Source of the DNA: Celeribacter sp. HF31
GTDB lineage: Bacteria; Pseudomonadota; Alphaproteobacteria; Rhodobacterales; Rhodobacteraceae
NCBI RefSeq assembly: GCF_011806455.1
Contig: NZ_JAATOT010000006.1
Span: forward strand, 1 to 64,000
Length of the DNA: 64,000 bases
Direction: 5' to 3'
In this document: piece after piece, positions 8,715-18,268 of the stretch
Position numbering within the stretch: position 1 is the stretch's first letter
Layout of the letters: every line of letters begins with the position of its first letter
Made by a program: the position numbers and the translations under genes
Notes under the pieces: generated by a model
Databases searched by the model: none
Told to the model about the DNA's origin: nothing
What the model saw: the letters and a program-made list of their open reading frames with translations, nothing else

Positions 8715-9642
8715 TCTCGCGCGGCACGCCGCCCGGCGCAAAGCCGTCGCGCACCCAGCTTTGGGCGAAATCGACAAAGCTGCGCACCACATGGGTGGTG
8801 TCTGCGTGGGGCGGCATCAAAAGCCCCATTTTCAAAGGCCGCAAATTGCCCGCCAGCGGAATGAATTTCAGCGCCTTGCCATCCGGCGACAGCCCGTTCA
8901 AAGGCCGCAGGTTGGCAATGGAATAGCCAAAGCCATTGGCCACCAGACTGCGGACCACGGCGATGTCGCGGGAGCGTTCGGAAATCTCCGGTTTGATGCC
9001 CTTGTCCTGAAAAAACGACAGGAAATAATCCGCGCTTTGCGGCAGATCGAGCAAGACCATCGGCAGGCTGCGCAGCTCTTCGACCTCGATCTCGTCCCGG
9101 TCCGCCAGCGGGTGATCTGCGGAGATCAGCACGAAAGGCGGCATTTCGATCAAAGGGATAAAGCTCAGATCGGGCGGCACCACCAGATCATAGGCCAGCG
9201 CCACGTCGATCTCGGCGCGCCTGAGCGCACTGACCAGCTCGTTGGCGTCATATTCGCTTTGTGCAAACCGCACGTCGGGGAATTGGTCGGTGAAATCCTT
9301 GCGCAGGGCCGGCAGGACCACCTGGGCGAAGGTCAGCATGCAACCGACCATGATCGGGCCGCGCACCTGACCGGATATATCCCCGGCCAGATCGACGAGG
9401 CGGTCGGCCTCGCGCAACACCGCGCGGGCCTGATCCATGAGCACCCGCCCGGCCTGGGTCAGGGACAGCCCCTGCGCGTGTTGGCGCACGAAAAGCGGCA
9501 TGCCGAATTCGGTTTCAAGCTGGGAAATCGCCGTCGAGATCGAGGGCGAGGACACATTGACCCGCCCGGCGGCCACCGTGATGCTGCCCGCCTCTCCGAC
9601 CGCGACGAAATATTCAAGCTGTCGGAGAGTGAAACGGATCAT
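8650..9642 (-). CDS. LysR family transcriptional regulator
   Basis: A regulator of 330 residues: winged helix-turn-helix at the N-terminus (FTLRQLEYFVAVGEAGSITV, SSPSISTAISQLETEFG), then a two-lobed effector domain (about 90-300). I start at 9642, where the conserved domain begins; the open frame extends 16 codons further. It follows the aldehyde dehydrogenase by 26 bases in the same direction, so it is probably the last gene of that operon. The tail (about 310-330) is rich in Pro, Ala and Thr and overlaps the 3' end of the LuxR-type gene. The inducer is unknown. Confidence 0.9.
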   Translation of the reverse strand: MIRFTLRQLEYFVAVGEAGSITVAAGRVNVSSPSISTAISQLETEFGMPLFVRQHAQGLSLTQAGRVLMDQARAVLREADRLVDLAGDISGQVRGPIMVGCMLTFAQVVLPALRKDFTDQFPDVRFAQSEYDANELVSALRRAEIDVALAYDLVVPPDLSFIPLIEMPPFVLISADHPLADRDEIEVEELRSLPMVLLDLPQSADYFLSFFQDKGIKPEISERSRDIAVVRSLVANGFGYSIANLRPLNGLSPDGKALKFIPLAGNLRPLKMGLLMPPHADTTHVVRSFVDFAQSWVRDGFAPGGVPREISGPLASPAVAETAKTTPPES

Positions 9643-9668
9643 AGGGCGCCTTTTGTCCATGCTGCGGC

Positions 9669-11162
9669 TTACAGTTTGTACTTGATCCACGTGGTTTTCA
9701 ACGCCGTGTATTTGTCGAGCGAATGGAGCGAGAGATCGCGCCCGAAGCCCGATTGTTTCATGCCGCCGAACGGCGTCTGGGCGGAGAGCGCATCGACCGT
9801 GTTCACGGAGACGGTGCCGACGTTCAGACGCTCAGAGACCCGCAACGCGCGGCTCAGATTGTCGGTCCAGACCGAGGCGGCGAGGCCATAGATGCTGTCA
9901 TTGGCCATGGCGATGACCTCGTCCTCGCTGTCAAAGGGGATGACGGCCAGAACAGGCCCGAAAACCTCGTCGGTCGCGATCGGATCGTCCTGGGCCACAT
10001 CGCCAAAGATCGTCGGCGCAACGAAGCAGCCCTTGCCCGCAAGCGTCACTCGTTCGCCGCCGGACACCAGCCGGGAGGTCGCCGTGGCAGACTCGATGCG
10101 GGCCAAGATGGCGGCGGTTTGCTTTTCATCGACGATGGCGCCGAGTTTGGTGGCGGGATCGAGCGGGTCGCCGGGGGTGAGCGCCTCGGCGCGGGATTTC
10201 ATCAGCGCGAGGAACTCGTCCTGAATGGAGCGCTCGACATAGAGCCGACTGTTGGCGGAACAGACCTGCCCGCCGTTGAAGAAAATCCCGAAGGCGGCCA
10301 TATCGGCGGCGGCCTCAAGGTCTTCGCAATCGGCGAAAATGATGTTCGGGCTTTTGCCGCCGGTTTCCGGCCAGACCTGTTTCAGGTTCGATTGCCCGGA
10401 ATATTCCATGAATTTCTTGCCCACAAATGTCGAGCCGGTGAAGGCCAGGCAATCGACATCCATGTGCAGCCCAAGTGCCTTGCCCGCCGTCGCGCCAAAG
10501 CCCGGCACGACGTTGAACACCCCGTCGGGGATGCCGGCCTCTTGGGCCAGTTCGGCGAGGCGCAAAGCGGAGAGCGGCGATTGTTCGGCGGGTTTCAGGA
10601 CCACGGAATTGCCCGCCGCCAGCGCAGGTGCGGATTTCCACGTCGCCATGTCGAGCGGGAAGTTCCACGGCACAACGGCGCCGACAACGCCCAAAGGCAC
10701 GCGGGTCACAAGGGCCAGATCGCCCGCGCCGGTGGGGGCCACTTCGTCATAAAGTTTGTCGATGGCCTCGGCATACCATTGGAAGAAATGCGCAGAGCCC
10801 GGCACATCGACGGTCGCGGCATCCGTCACGGGTTTGCCCATGTCGAGACTGTCCAAAAGCGCCAGCTCAATAAGGTTTTCGCGAATGAGATCCGCGAGTT
10901 TGAGCATCACCGCCTTGCGCGCACCGGGATCCATCCGCGACCAGCGTCCGTCCTCAAAGGCCGCCCGCGCGGCCTTGACGGCGCGGTCGATGTCGGCGGC
11001 GTCGCATTCGGCGATCTGCGCGATTTCCGCGCCGGTGGCCGGGTTGATGGTGGCAAAGGTCTTGCCGGACAGCGCATCGACGAAGTGCCCGTCGATGAAG
11101 GCTTGCGTGCGAAATGTCAGTGCGGCTGCGTTTTCTTGCCAGTCGGAAAAGCTCAGTTCCAT
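9669..11162 (-). CDS. puuC: PuuC-like aldehyde dehydrogenase
   Basis: An NAD(P)-dependent aldehyde dehydrogenase of 497 residues. Catalytic C301 (GGQVCSANSRLYV), general base E266 (PETGGKSPNII), N167 (PWNFPL) and K190 are all present. The sequence follows E. coli PuuC (gamma-glutamyl-gamma-aminobutyraldehyde dehydrogenase) closely, including the N-terminal WQ..AL start and the C-terminal SLHSLDKYTALKTTWI block. It would oxidise the aldehyde made by the aminotransferase at 6418 or the GMC enzyme at 16347. The start at 11162 is set by homology and the AGAGG before it. The exact aldehyde is not certain. Confidence 0.9.
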   Translation of the reverse strand: MELSFSDWQENAAALTFRTQAFIDGHFVDALSGKTFATINPATGAEIAQIAECDAADIDRAVKAARAAFEDGRWSRMDPGARKAVMLKLADLIRENLIELALLDSLDMGKPVTDAATVDVPGSAHFFQWYAEAIDKLYDEVAPTGAGDLALVTRVPLGVVGAVVPWNFPLDMATWKSAPALAAGNSVVLKPAEQSPLSALRLAELAQEAGIPDGVFNVVPGFGATAGKALGLHMDVDCLAFTGSTFVGKKFMEYSGQSNLKQVWPETGGKSPNIIFADCEDLEAAADMAAFGIFFNGGQVCSANSRLYVERSIQDEFLALMKSRAEALTPGDPLDPATKLGAIVDEKQTAAILARIESATATSRLVSGGERVTLAGKGCFVAPTIFGDVAQDDPIATDEVFGPVLAVIPFDSEDEVIAMANDSIYGLAASVWTDNLSRALRVSERLNVGTVSVNTVDALSAQTPFGGMKQSGFGRDLSLHSLDKYTALKTTWIKYKL

Positions 11163-11226
11163 GGGTGAACCTCTTAATTGTTGCGGCCTTGGCCGCGCAT
11201 GTCTTTTGTGCGCCAATGTCCGGCGC

Positions 11227-11901
11227 TTATTCGTCGCCCGGCACGCCGTAGGAAGGCGCCTCGCGCGGGTCGAGGGCGCGTTGGACATAGGCGTCGAGTT
11301 GGGGCTTATAGACCGCCCAGGCGGTGGCGATGGCCTCAATCGGGCAGTCCTCCGTCCAGTCGCAGCGCAGATCGGCGACGGGCCAGGAGACGCGGTCCAC
11401 GATCTTCATCCCCGCCGAATGCACCGGCCCCGCTTCACCACCGGCGGCGAGGCCTGCGCGCATCGCGGCGATCAGCCGGTCGCCGATATGGCCGGTGCTG
11501 GACAGATAAGCCTCCACGATGGCCTGCGGCACGCCGTCATTGGCCAGAAGATTGCCGCCGGAGGCGACATTCTCGGCGCGGGCTTCGGTCCAGATGCCCA
11601 GAGAATTCGGGCCGGAATGGATCGCCGTGCAGCCCTGGGCGTCGACGGCAAGCACTTGTCGGTAGTCGATGAATGTCCCCGTCGCCTTGATCTCTGCAAT
11701 CGCCTGTGCCGCAGTTAGCCCCTCTTCCATCAGATCGAGGGTGAGAGGGCCAAGTGTCGGATCGGTGACGTTTTGCGACGACACCGCGCCGACGCCCGCG
11801 CGCGCATAGGAACAACGCGCGGCGACGGCCGGGGAGGAGGACGAGATTGCGACACCGAACATGCCGGTGTCAGGGCAGCGGGCGACGAGGGAAAAGGTCA
11901 T
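11227..11901 (-). CDS. DUF1028 family protein (putative Ntn-type hydrolase)
   Basis: 224 residues beginning MTFSLVARCPDTGMFGVAIS, the DUF1028 signature, with SSQNVTDPTLG and an N-terminal region typical of Ntn hydrolases. The biochemical role of the family is not established. It is commonly encoded near RidA proteins, M20 peptidases and amine or peptide transporters, as here. The start is four bases after the ridA stop, indicating translational coupling. It is probably an accessory hydrolase or repair enzyme of the same catabolic operon. Confidence 0.85.
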   Translation of the reverse strand: MTFSLVARCPDTGMFGVAISSSSPAVAARCSYARAGVGAVSSQNVTDPTLGPLTLDLMEEGLTAAQAIAEIKATGTFIDYRQVLAVDAQGCTAIHSGPNSLGIWTEARAENVASGGNLLANDGVPQAIVEAYLSSTGHIGDRLIAAMRAGLAAGGEAGPVHSAGMKIVDRVSWPVADLRCDWTEDCPIEAIATAWAVYKPQLDAYVQRALDPREAPSYGVPGDE

Positions 11902-11905
11902 CGGA

Positions 11906-12343
11906 TCAGGCCTCTTTCGGGGTGTAATCATCCGGGATCACGGCTGTGCCGTCGATCTCGACCAGCCAGTCGGGACGGGCCAGCGCGTTGACCACGAGGC
12001 CTGTGGAAACGGGGTGCACGCCTTTGATATATTCGCCCATGGTGCGATAGACCGCCTCGCGGTGCCGCACGTCGGTGATGTAGACGACCACTTTGACGAG
12101 ATGCTCCATCGCGCCGCCGGACTCTTCGATCAGCTGACGGATGTTCTGCATGACCTTGTGGGTCTGCTCGACCGGGTCGTGGCTTTCGATGTTCTTGGCG
12201 TCATCGAGGTTCTGCGGACACTGACCGCGCAGCCAGACCGTTTTCCCGCCCTGGGTGACGACGGCCTGACAGAGGTCGTTGTCGAGGTTCTGCTCGGGAT
12301 AGGTGTCCTTGGTGTTGAAAGTGCGGATGCGCGTATGTGCCAT
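11906..12343 (-). CDS. RidA family protein
   Basis: 145 residues of the YjgF/YER057c/UK114 fold: VWLRGQCPQNLDD, EQTHKVMQNIRQLIEESG, VKVVVYITDVRHREAVYRTM, and the C-terminal RPDWLVEIDGTAVIP, where the family usually has an R...V.IE pattern. RidA proteins hydrolyse reactive enamine/imine intermediates, which fits a pathway containing a PLP aminotransferase. GGAGG six bases before the ATG at 12343 decides the start. It lies between the transporter genes and DUF1028 in the same operon. Confidence 0.9.
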   Translation of the reverse strand: MAHTRIRTFNTKDTYPEQNLDNDLCQAVVTQGGKTVWLRGQCPQNLDDAKNIESHDPVEQTHKVMQNIRQLIEESGGAMEHLVKVVVYITDVRHREAVYRTMGEYIKGVHPVSTGLVVNALARPDWLVEIDGTAVIPDDYTPKEA

Positions 12344-12451
12344 TGTGGCCTCCATAGGGCGGCCGAAGTGTGCATCGGGCCGCCGGGTCTTGAAAAAATC
12401 CCCCGTCCCACAGTGGAAAAAGGGAAGGGAAAGGAACGGGGGAAGGGGACG

Positions 12452-13465
12452 TTATTGCAAGAGGTCTGTCCAGACTTTGGTCACAAGATCCTGCGCCGCC
12501 GGGCTACAGGCCTGGGCGAAGACCACGGGGACGGTCGGGAAGAGCTCCGGCGCGTTTTCCGGCGTGTAGAGCGCTTTGCTCTCATCAATCTCGACCGGCG
12601 CGGAGTGGGCGTAGTAGTTGTATTGCTCGGTGGCGTTCTCGACGGTGGACATGAAGTCGATAAAGGCTTTGGCATTGTCGACATTCGCGGCCCCCGCCGG
12701 GACGACAAAGCTGTCGAGCCAGCCGACGAGACCCTCTTTCGGGGCGGCATATTCGACATTGGCGCCGGAGTTGCGCAGGCGCAACGTGTTGCCATCCCAC
12801 CAGAAATGCGCGGAAACCTCGCCCGAACCCAGACGGTTCTCGATGTTGTCGGAGGTATAGGCGACGACGGCGGGTTTCTGTGCGGCGAGGAGGTCATAGA
12901 CCTTTTTCATCTCGGCCTTGTCCTCGGTGCAATATTCGATGCCGAGGTAGAGCTGGGCTGCGGAGACCACCTCATCGGGGTAGGACAAAAGCGCGATGGA
13001 GCCGGCAAGGTCGGTCGGTTCGAACAGCACGGACCAGCTGTCGACCGGGCCGTCGTATGTGTCGCGGTTCACCGAAAACCCTGCGGTGCCGTAGGCGAGC
13101 GGGATGGAATAGTCATTCTCCGGGTCCCACCACTGGCCTTTCCAACGCTCATCGAGCTGGGCGTAGGCGGCCATATCGGCGGCGTCGATGTCTTCGAGCA
13201 GGCCCTCGTCGGCCATGATTTTCACGAAGTGCTGCGAGGGAGTCACCAGGTCATAGCCCGAAGAACCGGCCTGAAGTTTGGTCAGCGCGTCCTCGTTCGA
13301 CGAGAAGCTGTCGACATTCACCTCGATGCCGGTTTCTTCCGTAAATTTCGCGATCAGATCGGGGGAAATGGAATCCGCCCAGGCGTAGATGTTGAGCGTG
13401 CCTTCGGCGGAGGCCGCCCCCGCCAGAGGCAGGATCAAAGTGGTTGCGAGCAGCAGTTTCTTCAT
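12452..13465 (-). CDS. Polyamine-type ABC transporter, periplasmic binding protein
   Basis: 337 residues with a clear signal peptide (cleavage after about residue 20, GAASA/EG). The mature start GTLNIYAWADSISPDLI and the SGYDLVTPS.. segment match the PotD/PotF family that binds putrescine or spermidine. The ligand-contacting aromatic and acidic residues are only partly recognisable, so the substrate could be another cationic amine. It is the last of four transporter genes and is followed by ridA. The start is unambiguous. Confidence 0.9.
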   Translation of the reverse strand: MKKLLLATTLILPLAGAASAEGTLNIYAWADSISPDLIAKFTEETGIEVNVDSFSSNEDALTKLQAGSSGYDLVTPSQHFVKIMADEGLLEDIDAADMAAYAQLDERWKGQWWDPENDYSIPLAYGTAGFSVNRDTYDGPVDSWSVLFEPTDLAGSIALLSYPDEVVSAAQLYLGIEYCTEDKAEMKKVYDLLAAQKPAVVAYTSDNIENRLGSGEVSAHFWWDGNTLRLRNSGANVEYAAPKEGLVGWLDSFVVPAGAANVDNAKAFIDFMSTVENATEQYNYYAHSAPVEIDESKALYTPENAPELFPTVPVVFAQACSPAAQDLVTKVWTDLLQ

Positions 13466-13529
13466 GAGTGTCTCTCCTTGTTGCGCCCTAGATGTTGTTG
13501 GGGAGGCCCAAGGGCAGGGCCGTAGGTGA

Positions 13530-14327
13530 TCAGCCGCGCCGCATGGCCCGGACGTTGAGGATCAAAACGAGGGTTGCCATGATCAGCGAGGCGGCGATCA
13601 AGAGCGTCGAGATGGCGTTCAGCTCGGGCGTGGTGCCTTGGCGGATGAGGCTAAAGATGTAGACGGGAAGCGTGGTCGCACCGCCGGAGTTCAACAGGTT
13701 CGAGGTGATGAAATCATCCATCGACATCACGAATGCGGTCATCGCACCGGCGAAGAGGCCGGGCATGATCATCGGCAGGGTGACCAGACGAAAGGCGGTG
13801 AAGGGCGAGGCGTAGAGATCGCGCGCGGCCTCTTCGAAATCCAGTGACATGCCCTGAAGCCGTGCCCGGATCGGCAGGAAGGCAAAAGGCGTGCAAAAAG
13901 CGGTATGGGCCAGCACCAGCTTCAAAAGCCCGTTGGTGAGCCCGATCTGGGAAAACAGGATCAACACGGCTACGGCCAGCACGATCTCCGGCAGGATCAG
14001 CGGCAGGTTGACCACGGTTTCCGACACCCGGCGGAATTTGAGGTCCGTCGCCCGCGTCAAAACGATGGCGGCCAAAAGCGCGATCAACGTGGCGCAGACG
14101 GTCGAGATCACTGCCACTTTGAGCGAGATTTCCAAGGCCCCCATCAGGGCCGCGTTGTCCAATGCGGTGGCGTACCATTTCGTCGAAAACTCGGTCCAGA
14201 CGGACACCAGCCGGTTGTCGTTGAAGGAATAGATCACGACCACGGCGATCGGCAGGTAGAGCCAGAGAAAGAACAGGATGCTGAAGGGGCGCAGGCCGGG
14301 ATAGGATCGGATGTTGTGCTGTTTCAT
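13530..14327 (-). CDS. ABC transporter permease, PotC/PotI type
   Basis: 265 residues, about six membrane helices, with the inner-membrane EAA loop around EEAARDLYASPFTAFRLVTLP. It forms the importer channel together with the permease encoded just upstream; the ATG overlaps the upstream stop by four bases. Family members pair with PotB-like subunits to import polyamines. The N-terminal FSILFFLWLYLPIAVVVIYS is typical of PotC. Confidence 0.9.
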   Translation of the reverse strand: MKQHNIRSYPGLRPFSILFFLWLYLPIAVVVIYSFNDNRLVSVWTEFSTKWYATALDNAALMGALEISLKVAVISTVCATLIALLAAIVLTRATDLKFRRVSETVVNLPLILPEIVLAVAVLILFSQIGLTNGLLKLVLAHTAFCTPFAFLPIRARLQGMSLDFEEAARDLYASPFTAFRLVTLPMIMPGLFAGAMTAFVMSMDDFITSNLLNSGGATTLPVYIFSLIRQGTTPELNAISTLLIAASLIMATLVLILNVRAMRRG

Positions 14328-15199
14328 AGCGCGGCCTCCATCTGGCTTCTGGCGCGCCGGGCGTTGAGCAACAGCACCAGCACCACGAGGACCAAGAGGA
14401 CCATGGCGATGGCCGCACCAAAGGGCCAGTTGCGCGCACCGCCGAATTGGGTCTGGATCAAGGTGCCCATCATCAATTGCTTGCCGCCGCCCAAGAGCAT
14501 GGGTTCGAGCACCGTGCCGAGACAGGGCACGAAGACAAGGATGCTGCCCGCCGTCAGGCCGGGGGCGGCGAGCGGCAGGATCACGCGTTTCAGTGCCGTC
14601 CAGCGACCGCCGTAGAGGTCATGGCTCGCCTCAATGAGCGCCGGGTCTATTTTCTCGACGGAGGCATAGACCGGCAGGATCATCAGCGGGATATAGCTAT
14701 AGACCATCCCTGTGATCATCGCGCCGGGTGTGAAGAGAAAGCCGGAAATATCCGCGCCACCGAACATCCGATACACACGCTCCAACAGGCCGTCATTGCC
14801 CAGAATGATCAACCAGGCATAGACGCGCACGATCATCGAGACCCAAAACGGCAGGGTCACGAGATAGAGCAGGATGATTTTCAGCCGGGCAGATTGCTGG
14901 GAAATGTAATAGGCGACGGGCAGGGCGAGCAGCAGCGAGATCAGCGTGGCGCCGCCGGCGAACAAAAGCGTCCGGCCGATGATCGCGACATATTTCGGAT
15001 CGAATTCCAGCTCGTCGGTCCAGCCGACGCTGTAGAGGATTTGCTGGTAGGAGCTGAGATCGAAGGACCAGGTGAAGCCGCCATAGGCGCCGCGTTCGGC
15101 GACGCTGACGCCCGCGACGATCAAGATCGGGATGATCAGCGTCAGGATCATCAGCGCCCAGGCGGGCACAAGGCCCCAGAACCGAAAGGACTTGCTCAT
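14324..15199 (-). CDS. ABC transporter permease, PotB/PotH type
   Basis: 291 residues with about six membrane helices and an EAA-type loop ([20 protein letters not shown]). The start overlaps the ATPase gene stop by four bases and the stop overlaps the next permease, so the three subunits are translationally coupled. Together with the PotC-like protein it forms the membrane channel of a polyamine-type importer. Confidence 0.9.
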   Translation of the reverse strand: MSKSFRFWGLVPAWALMILTLIIPILIVAGVSVAERGAYGGFTWSFDLSSYQQILYSVGWTDELEFDPKYVAIIGRTLLFAGGATLISLLLALPVAYYISQQSARLKIILLYLVTLPFWVSMIVRVYAWLIILGNDGLLERVYRMFGGADISGFLFTPGAMITGMVYSYIPLMILPVYASVEKIDPALIEASHDLYGGRWTALKRVILPLAAPGLTAGSILVFVPCLGTVLEPMLLGGGKQLMMGTLIQTQFGGARNWPFGAAIAMVLLVLVVLVLLLNARRARSQMEAAL

Positions 15200-16269
15200 T
15201 GGCCCAACACCCGTGCGTCTGTTTCGCGAAAACCGACCTGCACCGTGTCGCCGATCTCAAGCGAGTCCTGATGCGAATGCGCATTGCGCCGCGATAGCCG
15301 CAGGGTCTGGTCGCCGATCTGCACAGTATAGTGGGTAAACCCGCCCATGTAGTTGCGCGCCTGCACCGTGCCGGAGAGGATCACGCCTTCGGCCTGATCG
15401 CCGACGCCGATCTTTTCGGGGCGGATCGACATGGTCGCGGGGCCAAGCCCCGTCACGCCCTGATGCGTGGTGGTGATCTCTGTGCCCAAAGCCGTGCGGA
15501 TCGTCGCCGTGCCGCCGTTCAGCGCGATCACCTCGCCGTCGAGGAAATTCGTATCGCCGATGAAATCCGCCACGAAGCGATTGTGCGGGTCTTCGTAAAT
15601 CTCTTTCGGCGTGCCGATCTGTTGCACCCGGCCCTTGCCCATCACTGCGATGCGGTCGGACATATCGAGCGCCTCTTCCTGATCATGGGTCACGAAGACA
15701 AAGGTGATGCCGGTTTCGCGCTGCAACCGGCGCAGCTCGTCGCGCATGGCTTGCCGCAGTTTCAGGTCGAGCGCGGAGAGCGGTTCATCCAGGAGCAGCA
15801 CCTCGGGCTCCGCCGCCAACGCACGGGCCAAAGCGATCCGCTGCCGCTGTCCGCCCGACAGTTGATCGGGTTTGCGCGCCGCGAATTGCTCCATATGCAC
15901 CATCTCAAGCATCTCGCCCACGCGCGTCGTGATCCGCGCCTTGTCCCAGCCGAGGTTCTTGAGCCCGAAAGCGATGTTCTGGCTCAGCGTCATATGCGGA
16001 AACAGGGCGTAGTTTTGAAACACCGTGTTCACCCGGCGCTTGTGCGCGGGCATCTGGGCGATCTCGTGACCATTGAGCAAAAGCGTGCCCGAGGACGGCG
16101 TCTCGAACCCGGCGATCATCCTGAGAAGCGTGGTCTTGCCACAGCCCGACGGCCCCAGAAGCGTGAAGAATTCGTTCTGGAGAATCTTGAAATCGACATG
16201 GTCGAGCGCCGTGTAATCGCCGAAATTTTTCGACACGTTCACGACTTCGATCGCGGAAGAGCGGCTCAT
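15196..16269 (-). CDS. ABC transporter ATP-binding protein, PotA type
   Basis: 357 residues. Walker A is GPSGCGKTT, the signature is [15 protein letters not shown], Walker B is [12 protein letters not shown], and the switch is [14 protein letters not shown]-terminal TOBE domain (about 280-350) is present, as in PotA, FbpC and other CUT1/polyamine ATPases. It is the first gene of the four-gene transporter block, 77 bases behind the GMC oxidoreductase and transcribed in the same direction. Confidence 0.92.
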   Translation of the reverse strand: MSRSSAIEVVNVSKNFGDYTALDHVDFKILQNEFFTLLGPSGCGKTTLLRMIAGFETPSSGTLLLNGHEIAQMPAHKRRVNTVFQNYALFPHMTLSQNIAFGLKNLGWDKARITTRVGEMLEMVHMEQFAARKPDQLSGGQRQRIALARALAAEPEVLLLDEPLSALDLKLRQAMRDELRRLQRETGITFVFVTHDQEEALDMSDRIAVMGKGRVQQIGTPKEIYEDPHNRFVADFIGDTNFLDGEVIALNGGTATIRTALGTEITTTHQGVTGLGPATMSIRPEKIGVGDQAEGVILSGTVQARNYMGGFTHYTVQIGDQTLRLSRRNAHSHQDSLEIGDTVQVGFRETDARVLGQ

Positions 16270-16346
16270 GCGTTTGGTCCTTGGGTCAGGGCCAGCTCTG
16301 GCGGCTGGCTTGTCGAGCTGATTGGTCGGGCTGGCTTATCGGTCTT

Positions 16347-17942
16347 TCAGGCGGCGGAGAGGATCATGCGGGCGCATTTCTCCGCGATCATCATCGTGGG
16401 CGCGTTGGTGTTGCCACCGATCAGGGTCGGCATCACGGAGGCATCCGCCACGCGCAGGCCCTTGATGCCACGCACCTTAAGGGTCTCCGGATCGGTCACG
16501 GCCAGATCGTCGGTGCCCATCTTGCAGGTGCCAACCGGGTGGAACACGGTCAGAGCGGCTTCGCGCAGGTAGTCCAGAATCTGCTCATCGGTTTCGACGG
16601 CTTTGCCGGGCAACATTTCCTTGCCGCGAATGCCGTCAAACGTGCTGTCGCCCAGAATGCTGCGCGCCACTTTGATGCCTTCGACCAGAACCTGCGCGTC
16701 CTGCGGGTCGGAGAAGAATTTCGGGTCGATCTCCAGCGCGCCGTTTTGGCCGAGGCGAATTTCGCCGATGGATTTCGGGCGCAGCACACAGGTGTGGACC
16801 GCGTAGCCATGGCCATATTCGACCACCCGCCCACGGTGGCTGCGATAGCCGGGGACGAAGTGGAACTGAATGTCCGGGGTGTCATTGGCGTATTTCGTGC
16901 GGGCAAAGCCACCGGCCTCGACGTAGTTGGTGGTGAACATGCCTTTGCGTTGGGCCAGCCAACGGAAAGGCGCGGCGATGATCGAGGGCAGGTTGAGCAC
17001 CGACAGGCCGAGCGTTTTGGTGGAATTCGAGCGCACCGTGATCATGCCATCGACATGATCGCGCAGGTTCTGACCCACGCCCGGCAAATCATGCGCCACG
17101 CGCACGCCCGCCGCCTGAAGCATCGCAGCCGGACCGATGCCGGAGCGCAGCAGCAGTTCGGGCGAATTGATCGCCCCGGCCGACAGGATCACCTCTTTGT
17201 TGGCCTTAAGGGTGGTTTGCCCATCGGGCCCGGAAATCTCGACGCCGGTCGCTTGGCCACCCTCGACGATCAGGCGTTTGGTGTCCGTGCCGGTCAGAAT
17301 GGTGAGGTTCTGGCGATCGCGCACCGGATGCAGGAAGGCGCGGTAGGAGGACCAGCGTTTGCCGTCATGCTGCGTCACGTTGTAAATGCCGAGGCCTTCC
17401 TGGGTCTCGCCGTTCATATCGGTGTTTTCCTCAAGACCCGCCGCGCGGCCCGCCTTGATGAACATCTTGCCCACGGGATTCGGGTCGCGGTGCAATTCGA
17501 CATGCAACTCGCCGCCGGTGCCGTGGTATTTCGGGTCCTGACCGATGGCGTTGTTCTCGAGATCCTTGAACACCGGCAACACGTCGTTCCACGCCCAGCC
17601 GTCGCAGCCCAGCTCCGCCCAGTCGTCGTAATCGGAGGCAGCGCCGCGGATGTAGAGCATCGAGTTGATCGCCGAGGAGCCGCCCAACGCCTTGCCACGG
17701 TTGAGCGGGATGCGGCGGTTTTTCAACTCGGGCTGCGGCACGCTCATGTAGCTGTAGTCGTATTTCGGATCGTTGTAGAGCGACAGGATGCCTGCGGGCA
17801 CCTGCACGCGCGGCGAGGTATCCTTGCCGCCCGCCTCGATGATGCAGACCGTCGTCTTCGGGTCCTTGGACAGGCGATTGGCCAACACACAGCCTGCCGA
17901 ACCGGCGCCTACAATGATGTAATCATATGTGTCTTTGTGCAT
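16347..17942 (-). CDS. GMC family oxidoreductase (choline dehydrogenase-like)
   Basis: 531 residues with the FAD-binding start YDYIIVGAGSAGCVLANRL, the GMC signatures GKALGGSSAINSMLYIRG and GAINSPELLLRSGIG, and a C-terminal HPVGTCKMG / VADASVMPTLIGGNTNAPTM block carrying the catalytic His and Asn. The family oxidises alcohols to aldehydes with FAD, with electrons passing to a quinone or oxygen. It resembles choline dehydrogenase but bet genes are absent, so the substrate is more likely an amino alcohol or other alcohol linked to the transporter behind it. It is probably the first gene of the operon reaching to 8650. Confidence 0.88.
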   Translation of the reverse strand: MHKDTYDYIIVGAGSAGCVLANRLSKDPKTTVCIIEAGGKDTSPRVQVPAGILSLYNDPKYDYSYMSVPQPELKNRRIPLNRGKALGGSSAINSMLYIRGAASDYDDWAELGCDGWAWNDVLPVFKDLENNAIGQDPKYHGTGGELHVELHRDPNPVGKMFIKAGRAAGLEENTDMNGETQEGLGIYNVTQHDGKRWSSYRAFLHPVRDRQNLTILTGTDTKRLIVEGGQATGVEISGPDGQTTLKANKEVILSAGAINSPELLLRSGIGPAAMLQAAGVRVAHDLPGVGQNLRDHVDGMITVRSNSTKTLGLSVLNLPSIIAAPFRWLAQRKGMFTTNYVEAGGFARTKYANDTPDIQFHFVPGYRSHRGRVVEYGHGYAVHTCVLRPKSIGEIRLGQNGALEIDPKFFSDPQDAQVLVEGIKVARSILGDSTFDGIRGKEMLPGKAVETDEQILDYLREAALTVFHPVGTCKMGTDDLAVTDPETLKVRGIKGLRVADASVMPTLIGGNTNAPTMMIAEKCARMILSAA

Positions 17943-18201
17943 TGGAACCTCGCGTTTTCTTACGTGTTAGGTGCCAGCGCCGCGGGCGTGATGCCCATTC
18001 ATAAGATTTAATGCACTGGTTAGGATGGGTCTAATGTCATTAATATCAGTGTCTTATGTGGAATATGGGAGTCTCCTCTGGCGTGTGTGCTGATTTTTTG
18101 ATCAAAGTGACTGTTCTTGAGACATAAGTTGGAGGCGGAGGGAAATGGGCGAGCCGTGCGAGGTTGGCGCAGAAAATCTGCGCATGTGACGACATGAAAA
18201 T

Positions 18202-18227
18202 GCCCTGCTCGGTGAACCGGGCAGGGC
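18202..18227 (-). terminator. Terminator behind the flavin monooxygenase gene
   Basis: An 11-bp stem with one G-T pair (GCCCTGCTCGG / CCGGGCAGGGC) and TGAA loop, followed on the minus strand by ATTTTC. It lies 42 bases after the monooxygenase stop and separates it from the GMC operon. The remaining part of the 326-base gap 17943-18268 should contain the GMC operon promoter; no operator could be recognised. Confidence 0.8.
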
Positions 18228-18268
18228 TGGGGAAGTCTTGTGATTTGTGTCTGAGTGTCTTGCCTGCC

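Noticed and set aside
5246-11162. Ectoine degradation cluster (deacetylase, aminotransferase, dehydrogenase)
   Set aside because: The ectoine hydrolase (M24 type) and the Ehu/Teh-type transporter are missing, and the aldehyde dehydrogenase follows PuuC.
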